The translations under genes and the position numbers were made by a program. DNA of 64,000 nucleotides. Source: Punica granatum (Eukaryota; Streptophyta; Magnoliopsida; Myrtales; Lythraceae). Location: contig NC_045134.1 of the NCBI RefSeq assembly GCF_007655135.1, forward strand, positions 4,670,982 to 4,734,981. The letters run 5' to 3'. Numbering within the stretch: the stretch's first letter is position 1; each line of letters opens with the position of its first letter. Of this stretch, positions 25,582-37,736 are shown one piece after another. A model generated the notes under the pieces. The model was not told where the DNA came from. It saw only the letters and a program-made list of their open reading frames with translations, and searched no databases.

Positions 25582-28382
25582 ATGGAGTGGAGGAAGTACT
25601 ATTTGGATTTGATATTGGTGCCATTAGGGTTTATGATAAGCGTGGGATACCATGCTTGGCTTTGGCATAAGGTCAGGACTCAGCCCCTCTCCACCATCAT
25701 CGGTACCAATGCCACCGCCCGTCGCTTCTGGGTCTCCGCCATGATTAAGGTTTGCACACATTCAGTTCACTCCTATATACATCATACTGACTATATTTAT
25801 ATCGTTACATCAAAGATACAATCATGAAAAAGTAACTGGTTAGGTAATTCTTTTCACATTGTGTTCACACAATATGCTTGCAAGAAACATTCTGCATGTA
25901 GTAGAAGCACACAATATGATCAGTTTATCATTTTCCCTATACCAAGTTTCATAATTGTTCACTCGGTTTTCAAAACGAAGCCTCCTCCTCCTCCTCCTCT
26001 TCTTCTTCTTCTTATTTTTCGAGTATAACAGAGACTAGCCATGAGCCGAGAGTGCACTGGGGAACAGGGAAGGGTGGCATAGGTAACGCGAAAGATATGG
26101 GAATTAGTCACATGTGAAGCCTCATATATAGTTTCAAGTGAGGCAGAGCATCACCGTACCGAATCCAATTTTTCATCAAATCTGTGCCTTTAAAACATAG
26201 CTAGCAGACTCATGAACTTAAATATTTACGTTAATATATATTCAGGTGCAACTGTAAATAGAAGAAGAATGTATACAGATGGTTGATCGATCAGTTGGGC
26301 CATGATCTAGTGTTGAACTGAGAGGCGACATATCGTTCTCATAATTTTAGTCAAGAGAGTCAGGACCCAATCACCTCCAGGCAAGTTATGAGCGTGGAGA
26401 TAACGGGTATTAATGCAAATTAGAATCTCTCATTTTAATTTGACAAAAGATTTGTGTCGACTAAAGTTGATACGTGGATCAATCGTGACTTGAGATGAAG
26501 TTACCTTAAGAATCTACATCCATCTTTATATAAAACTTCTACTGTCTGCACACACACGCAAACATATCTAGAGAGAATCTTGGTTTGCATTGGCACATAC
26601 TAGCTCGATCCATGTTATCTGACATATATTATGAAGCGCTAGACATTGATAAAGTAAAGAAGCATTGCGAAAGCCCCCCCAGAAAGGATTATTGGTATAA
26701 TGAACATTGACACGCAATTAATACGAGTCAAGAAACAATTACAAACATGGCCAGTCAAAAAAAGATTTTTATGGATTGATGTGCTTGGGTGGATTAGACG
26801 TAGTGTGTATGGCAAAAGGAATTGGGCATTCATCGTGATCTTCTTGATGGCAGACCCAGCAAGGATTGCGTGATGATGGATGATGCGGATTTAATTTCAT
26901 TATGTAACCAGCTGGAGAAAGCCTATTAATTATATACTGAGAAGCCTTTTTTTTTTTGGGAGGTGACAAGTATACTATTAAGCTTTAACACGTCAAACTT
27001 TAACATGAGATCTTATGTCATCACATATCCATCGGCTAATTATTTCTTCCATAAAGTGGAAATAAAAGTAGGATCCGCTCGTGGAGTTCACTGTTCAATC
27101 ACTCACTGCTTACAAAAAAAAAAGTGATAATAAATGTATTTATGAACAGAATGAAATAATTGGTGTGCCACGCAATATATTTGTTGTCTCTACATCTGCA
27201 CTCTCTTGGCTGATTTGAACTTTTCGATGAGTCAATCGGCTAGAGTTCTTCAATATTCGATATGGTATTCAAATGGTCTAGTGTTCGAGTTCCTTGAGTT
27301 TAATCATCAGGCCTGGCATTTATTCAATTAATAGCTTGTTTGCCTTTGACAAATGACATACAAGGTCGTGCTGTCCCGTCTCATCAACTATAGCCTAGTT
27401 TTATAGATCGGCATATCAACTGGCCGCTCTTTTTTTATTATTATTACAAGACAAGTTTAATTATTGGCTCAATAGAAGATAGGAGAAGAAAAATTATGGG
27501 CATGTCAAAGCTCTTCTGGTTTTAGGTCGAGAGAGCTAGTGTTATTACACCGATCTCCTTCCACAAGTTGTTCAAAATTTGATCAACATATGGTGCACAT
27601 TTATGAATCTATGATGATTATTTATATTAAATATTAGTCTATTTATCTACCAAAAAAATATATTTGTCTATTTATATGAGCTCAATAACATATAAGTTCA
27701 GTAAAATTTTTATAGAATTCCTGTATTTATACAAATTAAAACTGAAAAATGTAATTTTTCTCCCACTGGATAGAATGATTTTTTTGATTTGTGTCTTCTG
27801 AGTACTTTGGGGTGGCAGGATAATGAGAAGAAGAACATACTTGCAGTCCAGACCCTTAGGAACACGATCATGGGATCGACCCTCATGGCAACGACCTCAA
27901 TCTTGCTCTGCTCCGGCCTCGCCGCCGTCATAAGCAGCACGTACAGCATTAAGAAGCCCCTGAACGACACTGTCTACGGTGCTCACGGTGAGTTCATGGT
28001 GGCCCTCAAGTACGTCACCCTCCTCACCATTTTGCTCTTCTCCTTCCTCTGCCACTCCCTCTCCATCCGCTTCATCAACCAGGTCAACATCCTCATCAAC
28101 ACCCCGAGGGACCCCGAGATTTCCAGCACCATCACCCCCGACTACATTTCCGAGCTCTTGGAGAGGGGGTTCCTACTCAACACAGTGGGGAACCGTCTCT
28201 TCTACGCAGCACTTCCCATCCTCCTTTGGATCTTTGGGCCGGTGCTCGTGTTCCTCTGCTCAATTACGCTGGTCCCGATCCTTTACAACTTAGACTTCGT
28301 GTCCGGGAGTCAGGGTGACCTCAAGAGTGGCCGAAAGAGTGTGGATGTTCATGACAATAATATTTGCAGAGGCTGCGTGTGA
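25582..28382 (+). CDS. DUF599 membrane protein, tandem copy A
   Basis: Two exons, 25582-25749 and 27819-28382, with a 2.07 kb GT-AG intron in phase 0, give 243 aa, the normal DUF599 length. The start MEWRKYYLDLILVPLG is shared with copy B. Four hydrophobic segments are visible: about 6-28, 72-95 (LMATTSILLCSGLAAVIS), 115-140 (VTLLTILLFSFLCHSLSIRF) and 190-220 (LFYAALPILLWIFGPVLVF). Other conserved parts are GYHAWLWHKVR, FWVSAMIKDNEKKNILAVQT and ERGFLLNTVGNRLFYAALP. The family is plant-specific; its function is unknown. The frame is open upstream to 25306, but the matching copy B sequence is out of frame there, so that stretch is treated as 5' UTR. The intron holds a SINE-like sequence near 27.25 kb. 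Confidence 0.93.
27225..27315 (+). mobile_element. Possible SINE remnant in DUF599 A intron
   Basis: AGTCAATCGGCTAGAG followed by GGTCTAGTGTTCGAGTTCC resembles tRNA-like A and B boxes. It is short, degenerate, and without a clear tail or target duplication. Confidence 0.3.
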
Positions 28383-29669
28383 ATTTTATATACATAACTT
28401 TGGTATAATAATAACCGGTTTAATTGGACAACCCCTCTTTTACCTTTTGGTCATTCTTTGCCTATCGTTTCTTTCGGTAGATTTTTCTTTGTCCATCGTT
28501 TAAAAAAGACAAAAACTTGGGCAAAATCTTAGGTAGAACAAAGGAGTGATCATTCCAATGTCCATTTTAACTTGAGATTGGTTTATTATCATAGTTGCTC
28601 TGTGATATTTCACGAGTTGTTTATATATATATATATATATATTTCAGCAATAAGGAAATAACGTATATATATATCTCTATGGCATTTATATAATCACCTA
28701 GGAAATATTCTCGACTGACTAGAAAATCAATATGAATTTATTGCGAGCTTAATCTCGTCTGCGTATCGTATGCCTCGGAAGATATCGGCAATTTTGTGGA
28801 AGTAAAGGGCCCGCAAAACATTTTTTTGTGGCTAATTAGCACGGGAGAAGTAGACGGGGCCACATCAATGTAAATTGTCCTGACTCAATAAAGTTCCCAT
28901 TAGCTCATGCTTATGTAAGGTCACAGATCAACTCATCATGCTTACTTTTGTATTTTCTCTTTTTCTACTTTTGACTCTTCTGGACACGAGTGCAAGGGCT
29001 GAAAAAGCGAAAAGAAAGAAAATAGTGACCATCTAGTGGACTTACATGTTGAGGTTAGATGGAATTAATCAATGATAAATTACTTGAAAAAAAATATAGT
29101 CTAAACTGCACGTCTCTTCTTCATACGAGAGGTCAACCTAACCATAATGGCATTTGCAGTTGAGTGATAATACGAGTCGATATCGACCATATGGTAAACA
29201 GAAAGAGATAACAAAAACATGATTTCATGAACCAATGTGTACATGAATGAATACCGAAGCAAACTTATTACTTGGAAGAAGAAGAAGAAGGAAACAAATA
29301 TCGAGCATTTCTTTTACATATGTCGTCATAGGTTATAAACCCCGTCAGAGGTTAGTCTAATTAATTCAGCATTGTGCAGATGTTGTGATAAATTAATATT
29401 TACATCAGATGAGCTTGCCATATATGTTCGGCCGTGTCGTCTTATCAAGCAAAGAAGCTTTATGTTTACGTGATATACTAATTAAGGTCTCTCCTTTCTA
29501 CTTCTCTGGATCATTCGCGAAAACATCAAACCTTGAAATAAATCTAATGCATATATAGGATAATTATTAATTATTTTGTATTATTCATTAAGTATTAGAA
29601 GTAAAAGACACACAATAGGGTCACTAGCTAGACAGATTACAAAAAGAAACCACAACGTTCTATTCTTGG

Positions 29670-29830
29670 GGATCAAAAATAGTGAACAGGGTTTCAAAAA
29701 AGTGTTTGATTCAGATGGTTTAACACTTAAAGTCTCAAATTCAAGTATTATAATGAATAAAATTTTACGATTTGGATAGTTTTATCTCTTAGTGGGCCGA
29801 TCCGACTCGAACTTCTATTAGTGGGAACTC
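29670..29830 (+). mobile_element. SINE-like remnant
   Basis: Contains GGTTTCAAAAAAGTGTTTGATTC, AAGTCTCAAATTCAAGT and TCTTAGTGGGCCGATCCGAC. The same order of motifs occurs at 58290-58445 (GGTTCAAACGATTCGG, AAGTCTCAAGTAGAGT, TCTTAATGGGCTGACCCG). Two diverged copies support a dispersed tRNA-derived repeat. Confidence 0.42.
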
Positions 29831-30255
29831 ATTGAATTTCTGAACACTAAATGGTGCATAGAAAAAAAAATTGGAAAGGGTAAATATATATCTATTTCGT
29901 ATTGGAAACTAAAAGAATTGATGCCTTGATTGTGTACGGATAGCATTGCGGTACTAATCAGCTTGGGTTAGGTTATGGATACATATACCATTCAGTGATG
30001 CGAGAGGAGTGGAGGTTGAATCTGATCCCCAACATGTCATTTCAGCTCGCTTTGATATTTCGTCCTTGGATATTTTCCTCGCAGAACATACGATCTCGGA
30101 AGCGTTGGGGAGGTAGCATGCGTGCATCTTTTCCATTCACCAAATCAGCTGCACATATATATGTACCGATTCGTTATTAGTGTCCATTCTGCACGATGGA
30201 TGAAGGGACATATTCCATTACTCTTAATGGACGGTGCAATTGATCTTATTATTCC

Positions 30256-30259
<4 letters not shown>

Positions 30260-30305
<46 letters not shown>
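30260..30305. repeat. 46 nt poly-C tract flanked by a short direct repeat
   Basis: An uninterrupted run of 46 C. AATTGATCTTATT occurs on both sides (about 30239 and 30308). The matching place in duplication unit 1 (near 22400) has neither the tract nor the doubled flank. Confidence 0.9.
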
Positions 30306-30307
<2 letters not shown>

Positions 30308-32392
30308 AATTGATCTTATTGTCCCTTCTGTCTTCACGGAATATGCACTTGGGGAATATGGTGAGAGCAGCCCATTTTCGACAACTTATTCAATTGAGGA
30401 TAGTTACCCATCTACATCCACTCATCACATATTCCACTATCTCCAAGTAATCAATTGAGAATTCAATTTCCATGCTTCTTCTACATATTGTGCTAGTCGG
30501 TTTAATTTTACAACATAAAAATTAGTCATCTATTGTGTAATTAATTAAGGAGAAATGCTAATTAATTACAAGGTCGTATATAAATTGAATATACATGTCC
30601 TGGCGTGCCTGTGCGTGTTAATTGGGGCGAATCTTGGTATTTCGGTAACCCATTTCAACAGTTTATTGATATATACAAGTGGACTGAAAATTTTACTAAG
30701 GTGGAGAGCCATGGAAAAGAAAGCGATTTCATTATATTCTACCGTCATCCATAAGTCGGACCTATTCCCATGCATAATATACCGACCATAACCTGAAAGG
30801 AAGCACGAAGGTCGCACATAAATCTACCAGTAATAATGGTAGAGCAGATGATCATATAAACTCAATGTTAATTACCTATAGAGTTTATACATATCCCACA
30901 AGCAGTAACTATAGTGGTTTTTTAGCAGCGGCTACATGTAACGTGCGAGAGAGGGAGACCAAATATTCGAGATTGTGATTTGTGAACGAACTGCTGAATG
31001 TTCAGTGCTCGGAAAATGGGCCATGGTATTCGGTAATCGGAGCCCATGACTTAACAATTTCTTTTAATAAGTACGACTTAATAGTTTTAAATTTATTATT
31101 TGTGTACGCAGTGGTGCGGTTTTCATATGTTGCACCTTAATTGGTAAATCTTTCATCGAATTATATAAGACGGGGTTCTTTAAAAGATCTCGTACATGTA
31201 TGAAACGCATTTTCCTCTTTGTGCCTTGTCAGATTCTCATTAATGTGTATGATCACATTCAATTTTCCTCTTCCCAAATGCCACTTCTCTCTTTAGCCTA
31301 ACAAAACCCAATTCCTCTTCTTCTTCTTTTTAACACAATTTCTTTTATATGAATAACAAAACCCAATTCTTTTATATGCCAAATAATATATTCACAATTA
31401 TTTTCTACTTAATTATATTTTGATGCCTAGACAGAGAGAATATTAAGTTTAATTCCTTTCAAGACATTTTACTAGCGAAGGTAATTTTTTTAAAAAAAGG
31501 GATATATGAATATCTATAAAGACACACACATATATATTTATACATTATCTTTGATTATTGAATTTGAACCCATTCATCTATATATATGAACCAAACAATA
31601 GGCCACGTCTTCTGAGAGATAATTGATTATGGACTATCCATTTGCATGCATGGCCTTGACATGCTCAAAAGGCATTTGTTCTTATATCTAATTTGGCACT
31701 ATACTCATTGCCATCTTTTTATTAGTTCTTTTGGCAATCTCCCAATCATATTGAACGAGCATATGTACACGTACACCATAATTTATAACCGACGGGAAAT
31801 ACGTACGGGAGAGCAACTTGGTATATATTAAATATTAAGTGGCTAATGTGTTGGACGACCGAAAAAGGACATTAAATATAATAAATGAAATATGGGGTTG
31901 AAAAAAGGGGGGCAATGAGACAAAGGTTTCCACCTTGTTAGGGCCAATTGCTTGCTTGTGGTGAAGCACTAAATTAAGGGGTGGCAACACTTTTTTCATG
32001 GGCACCTTTTTCCCTCCTCTTCCTTTGTGTGATAGATTGAACTCTCCCTTCAAACAAGTCCACGTTCATCCATATTCATACGTCATATATAGGAGCTATA
32101 CATGGAGAAGATACATATATATATATATATGATGAGGATAAATATAAAATTAAATGAGGAAAAAGAAAAAGAATTATGAGAAAGAGTGAATAATACACTA
32201 GCACATGCCCTTACTTGTCAATTAAGATATTGAGGTCTGATTTAATATTTTATTATATTATATTCATATGCCTTTCCTATAATAAAAAGAAAACTTTATG
32301 TTATTAATATAAAAAAATAGCTTTATAAGCTTGATGCTGATGAGGAAGTGAAGCATTAGAGGCATATAGAAGTTAGTGTATATATGTATGTG

Positions 32393-32434
<42 letters not shown>

Positions 32435-32603
32435 CATATATCAGCAGCCCATGAAGAATTTCTAGGGCTAAAGAAGAGTTGGAAAGGGGGAGGAAGAAGA
32501 AGAAGAAGAGGAGGGAGGAGGAGGAGGAGGAGGAGGCGGAAGATGAGGAGAAAAGAGAAGTAGGATATTAAATATACATACATTCAATATATATACACAC
32601 AGC

Positions 32604-33756
32604 ATGGAGTGGAGGAAATACTATTTGGATGTGATATTGGTGCCATTAGGGTTTGTGATAAGTGTAGGATACCATGCTTGGCTTTGGCATAAGGTCAGGA
32701 CTCAGCCTCACTCCACCATCATCGGCATCAATGCCACCGCCCACCGCTTCTGGGTCTCCGCGATGATTAAGGTTCATACCCCATGCTCACAATGCACTCC
32801 TCTAATTATATGCACATCGTATTAACTATATGCAGGTGCATTGCCCATAATATCATGGAAAAAGTAGTTTGTGTATCAATTTAGACCGTCCAGTAAGTAT
32901 AAATCGCATTCACATTCTTGCAAGAAAGATATGTAATTGTTTGCTTGATTTATCGATAAATTTCTACATGGAGTATCGGTTTCAAAATGATGCCTCCTCC
33001 TCCTTCCTCCTCCTGAGTAACATAAGAGACTGGAATTGTACTTTGAAGCTGCCTCATAGCTCCAAGTGGGGGCAGAGTGCCAATGCATTGAATCCAATTT
33101 TCCATCAAAATTATATGTCCTTAATTAAACCTTAACTAGCAGACTATGCTTGGTCCTACTGAAGAAAGATACGTATAGATAGATATACTGAGAGTGCAAA
33201 AATTATGGAAAAGAATATGCCTGGGATTGGGCCATGATCGAGCGTTGAATTGAGAGGGGTCATTGCTTTTATAACTTTACTAAAAAAAAGAGTCAAAACC
33301 CAATCACCTCTGGCCAAGCCATGACTCATGAGGATATACCGCGCACTGATGCAAAATCCCTCATTCAATTTAATTGGAAAAAGACTTTTACTAACTAAAA
33401 GTTGCTAGGAGTTGCTATGTACATGGATGAATCGATCATGAATTTGAAATTCCAATATACGATTTGATTCTTATATATATACGTCAATTGTTTACTTCAG
33501 AATCTTAATATATCAATCTTTCATGTAAAATGCCTGCACACACGTGACACATGAATGTAATAAAGAATTATAATCGAGGGTATATCAAATATTGTGGACA
33601 TCAGCATTAAGTCGGGTCAGGAAATATCCATCTAAGCACTACCATAGAAAAATCGCTTTGGATTTATTGGAGGGTGGGGTCTGTTATTAAAAATAAGATT
33701 GACGTGGATGAATTAATGCATGTATGGCAAAAGGAAATGGAATTGCATTCATTGTC

Positions 33757-33788
<32 letters not shown>

Positions 33789-34718
33789 TTTCCTGCGCCC
33801 AACAATATTGATTGCATGCATGATGATGCAGAATTCAATCATGTTATCCTGATCAGAAGCTTAGAGTAATTATAAATATTCCCTAATAATAATCAATTAT
33901 CCAAATAATTAATATATATATATATATGGAGGAAGAGGTCTTAGTGCAGTAATCAAGACGGTGACTCGAGACCAAGAGGTTTTAGATTCAATCGTCATCA
34001 GTGAAACTTATATGTCCTTTTATTTCGTTTAATTTTCTATATTTGTATTAAGTCCATGAGTCTTTCTTATATCCGAAAAAGAATATATATATATATATAT
34101 ATATGTTCCCAATAATATGTATGTTGGGAACTTTTGGGGTGGCAGGACAATGAGAAGAAGAACATTCTTGCAGTCCAAACACTTAGGAACATGATCATGG
34201 GATCGACCCTCATGGCGACGACCTCGATCCTGCTCTGCTCCAGCCTCGCCGCCGTCATAAGCAGCACATACAGCGTGAAGAAGCCGCTGAACGACACCAT
34301 TTATGGCGCTCATGGCGAGTTCATGGTGGCCCTCAAATACGTCACCCTCTTCACACTCTTCCTCTTTTCCTTCCTCTGCCACTCCCTCTCCATCCGCTTC
34401 ATCAACCAGCTCAACATCCTCATCAACACCCCAAGGGACCCTGAGATTTCCGGCACCATCACCTTCGACTACATCTCGGAGGTCCTCGAGAGGGGGTTCC
34501 TGCTCAACACCGTTGGGAACCGGCTCTTCTACGCGGCACTTCCTATCCTCCTGTGGATCTTCGGGCCGGTGCTCGTGTTCCCCTTCTCGATCATGCTGGT
34601 CTCGGTCCTTTACAACCTCGACTTCGTGTCCAGGAGCGACGGGAGTCGGAGTGACCTCAAGAGTGGCCGGAAGAGAGGGGATGTTCATGATAATAATATC
34701 TGCAGAGACTGCGTCTGA
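32604..34718 (+). CDS. DUF599 membrane protein, tandem copy B
   Basis: Two exons, 32604-32771 and 34146-34718, with a 1.37 kb phase 0 intron, give 246 aa. It is collinear with copy A, and exon 1 is nearly identical (MEWRKYYLDVILVPLGFVISVGYH). It has the same four hydrophobic segments, a RFINQLNILINTPRDPEI loop, and a slightly longer Ser/Arg-rich C-tail (SRSDGSRSDLKSGRKRGD). The conserved donor context (ATGATTAAG|GT) and acceptor (GGTGGCAG|GA) show the duplication copied the whole gene. Differences are mostly conservative, so both copies look functional. Function unknown for the family. The intron contains a SINE-like insertion 90-220 bp upstream of exon 2. Confidence 0.93.
33926..34030 (+). 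mobile_element. tRNA-derived SINE in DUF599 B intron
   Basis: CTTAGTGCAGTAATCAAGACGG (A box region), GACTCGAGACCAAGAGG, and a degenerate B box TTTTAGATTCAATCG followed by CATCAGTGAAACTTATATG. This order is typical of plant SINEs. Flanking AT repeats hide any target duplication. Confidence 0.5.
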
Positions 34719-35381
34719 ATTATTATATAATAATTCCTTTGGGTATACGCTTGAACATGATATGTTAGATGCGTATGGTGTCGAGATCACTATTGGATTT
34801 GATTAATGCGATGCAACTAATTTGGAATGCTGAGGGCCTTGTTTACATTAATTCGTTGTCACTTGACAAGTTACGTAAACGTGCCATGCGCGGCAGTACG
34901 CATCATGCGTGCAACGACTTTATTTGGAATAATATTGGAAACTTTTTGAAACATTAAGCACCCAATTAAATAAGATAATATATTGAGGATGGAATTATGA
35001 AATATACAAAGAATGACTAATATGGAGACATGCAGTATTTGGTAAATTGAAGTCGGCCCCATAGAGACAATTTTAATTTAATCGAACCTCGGCCCACTAC
35101 AAAGTATAAAGAACAATTTCGCCATGAAATGTAATGTGTTTTTTTTTTCTTTTTTAATGGATAAGTTGGTATATATTTTGTTGATTACCAAAAGATAGGT
35201 ACATCATGGACAAAATGTAATGTTTGACTGGTACTATTAGTGCATTTCGAGACCTTGGGCATTGCCCCCATAACATTTTGGTAATAAAGCGTGGTCACCG
35301 GGTTATCAACATATCATTCTCTGAATGAATTCTCTATCTAGTCATAAAGCATATTTTTGACAGCATCGTATTATTCGATTC

Positions 35382-36086
35382 GAGTAAATTGCACTGATGG
35401 TCCAAAATGTTTTACAAATGTTTCATTATAGTTCAAAATTTTTTTTTCGCTACATGATGATACAAAATGTTTCAAAGTTGTTTCATGATGGTACAAACCG
35501 TTAACTCGAGCTTGACGTCGTCAAGCTGACACTGACGTGGCTACTACGTGTCACCTCCTTACTGACGTGACCGAAAAATTTTAAATAATTCTAAAAATTT
35601 TAAAATTTTAAAACTTTTTAAAAAAATTCTAAAAATAATTTTAAAACTTTTAATTAAAATGTAAAATAATTTTTATTATTTTAAATTAAAAATAATTTTA
35701 ATATTAAATTAAAATTATTTAATTTTTTAAAAAATAAATAAAATTATTTAAAAAAATTTAAATTTTTTAAAATTTTAAAAATTTTACTTTTTTCTACATT
35801 TTTACTCTTTTTTGTATTTTTTTATAATTTTTTGTATTTTTTTGGATTTTTTAAAATTTTATTTTCTCTTAAATGACGTAGCGCACTATGATTGATTCCA
35901 CGTAACAAAAGTGATACATAGGACGTGCCACGTCAGTAAAATATTAACGGCGTTAGGGCCAATTGACGGTTTGTACCATCATAAAATAAATTTGAAACAT
36001 TTTGTACCATCATATAGCGAAAAAAAACTTTTTAAACCATAATGAAATATTTATAAAACATTTTGGACTATCAGTGTAATTTACCC
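35382..36086. mobile_element. 705 bp foldback Mutator-like element
   Basis: Long inverted arms of about 110-130 bp begin GAGTAAATTGCACTGATGG and end as its complement (CTATCAGTGTAATTTACCC). They share TTTACAAATGTTTCATTATG-type motifs and ATGATGGTACAAA. The flanks TATTCGATTC and TATTTGATTC form a 10 bp target duplication with one mismatch, within the 8-11 bp range of Mutator-like elements. The core is AT-rich and noncoding. A second copy starts at 63765. Confidence 0.85.
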
Positions 36087-36096
36087 TATTTGATTC

Positions 36097-37590
36097 AGTT
36101 CATCCTAAACTGAATGTCAAATCAAGTATTTTGCATACGTAACAAGGGAGAAGAATCATTCACCAAACTGGTCTCGAACGTTGCGGTCCTAACCTAATGC
36201 TGGGTTTTCACATCAACCTCCGAGCCCCTAGCCTCAGCTATCTATGTTTGAGAGAGAGATGCTTTGGGTGGCTGTCTTCAGCCTTAAAGAAAACAACAAA
36301 GTGACTGAAACCATGCCTAATTAAACCTATGGTATTGAGCCTAAGTAAAGATGGGAAATGTTTGGTATATATTGGATTATTTGGTCACATCCTGCGTGCT
36401 AAGTTAAATCAAACTACAAGTTGCACAAAATAAATAAATAAATAAACAGATAAACAACAACAGGCAGCAGAAAGACAAAACCAAAAATTAAGAAATAATG
36501 AAAAGGAGAAAAATAAAGGCAAAGTTATTGGCTTTTCTTCTTTTTTCTCATTAGAGATACAAAATAAAAGCAAGATGGGTTATAACTTATAAAGCCATTT
36601 ATATATATCGAAGGTCAATTAATTTCGACGACTCACATGATTACCTATAAACTCATGAGAGACGTGCATGTGGTCCAATATGAATTATTGTCCTGCATGA
36701 TTCTGTACTAAAGTTTTTATTGACCCCATTAAGGAAGTTGCACCTTTCGATTACCCAATTAACCCTATTGAGTTGATTATAAAGCTCTTTTGCTAATTTA
36801 TGAAATTTAGTAAAAGCTATGATATGATTGTCCTTTTAAAATGACATATGTCTTGGAGAAAGCAGCTTCCTTGTGAGGATTGGTGGCTGTCCATATCAGT
36901 CCTCCATTTACCCTTTTTTCTTTTAAAAAAAGGGGTTTTCTTTCCCCCAATCAATGCTATGGGTGTGTAATTAACCTTTTATGAGGAAAATAAAGGATCT
37001 TTACTTAATAGAACCCTATTGGTGTCAAGAAGCAAATGAAGTTCCTCTCTTCTGCCATAACCATAGTCCCAATGAAATGTAATCCAATTGATTATACATC
37101 ATCTATGTATCTCCTTCTAGATCCATCTCTTATTCGGGTTTCTCTTTTTAGATCTCGGGGTGTAACTTACGGCATGGATGATGCCATGACCGATCACAAT
37201 CTCTTATAATAGTTTGAAGCCGTCAATCAACTGAGTTGGATCACACAATCTTTATATAGTTTCAATCTTCAAATTGTCACCACATAAGAAAGTCAAAAAG
37301 GACGGGTTATGTAACAATAGAGATTGGGGGCTACACGGCTTTCCGGTTATGGATTCGGAGACATCGACTCGCAATGGAACATATGGAAAGGCAAAAAAGA
37401 GAGGGGGAGCGAGAGAGCATTTATGCACGTGCGAGAGGACATACTTTTTCTGTTTACTTACCCGCGAAGCACCCGCCAAAAAGGCCAAACCGCCTTTTCC
37501 TCTAACTGACTTCGGGGACAGTTCGGTCATTTCACCCGCCATGGCCCTTTCCTCCTTCGAGCTTTTGAATTCTCTGTGATGGCGACGAGC
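36097..37590. other. Intergenic region upstream of the bZIP gene
   Basis: No gene recognised. The stretch becomes less AT-rich toward 37.3-37.6 kb, consistent with the bZIP promoter. The overlapping open frames on both strands around 37252-37579 show no family features. Confidence 0.5.
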
Positions 37591-37593
37591 CCT

Positions 37594-37602
37594 CTATATA
37601 AC
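37594..37602 (+). promoter_or_regulatory. Probable TATA box of the bZIP gene
   Basis: CTATATAAC lies 140 bp upstream of the ATG at 37737, in a locally GC-richer promoter. Transcription would be expected to start near 37625-37635, placing the poly-C tract at or just inside the 5' UTR. Confidence 0.5.
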
Positions 37603-37627
37603 TTCACATGCCGTCCACTTAGCCCTT

Positions 37628-37656
37628 CCCCCCCCCCCCCCCCCCCCCCCCCCCCC
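37628..37656. repeat. 29 nt poly-C tract at the bZIP transcription start
   Basis: An uninterrupted run of 29 C between the TATA-like element and the start codon. It may be a true polymorphic tract or an assembly artefact. Confidence 0.85.
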
Positions 37657-37736
37657 TTCCTCTCGCACTTCTATTCCAATAAGCAGTAGGAGAAGAAGAT
37701 CCAGTTATAAAACAGTGAGGAATCGGTTTCTGATCG

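Larger units (their letters stand above)
20990..28400 (+). repeat. Direct duplication unit 1 (carries DUF599 gene A)
   Basis: Blocks recur in the same order in unit 2 (about 28735-34740). Examples are 21450 with 29110 (ACGTCTCTTC.TCATA), 21690 with 29450, 22205 with 29997, 23510 with 30925, 24020 with 31185, 24640 with 31655, 24960 with 31835, exon 1, intron blocks at 26100 with 33050 and 26290 with 33225, and exon 2. Between the blocks each unit has its own insertions. The outer boundaries are estimates. Confidence 0.75.
28735..34740 (+). repeat. Direct duplication unit 2 (carries DUF599 gene B)
   Basis: Shorter partner of unit 1, with the same block order. Unit-specific additions include the poly-C tract (30260), a SINE-like insertion at 29670, and another at 33926. 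The clearest noncoding match is 24960-25160 with 31835-32070 (AATGTGTTGGA.GACC..., CCAATTGCTTGCTTGT.GT.AAGCACTA, ACACTTTTTTCATGGGC). Confidence 0.75.

Noticed and set aside
34029..34790. 253-codon minus-strand open frame
   Set aside because: It is antisense to DUF599 B exon 2. Its Glu/Asp-rich composition is the mirror of the GC-rich codon choice in the real exon.
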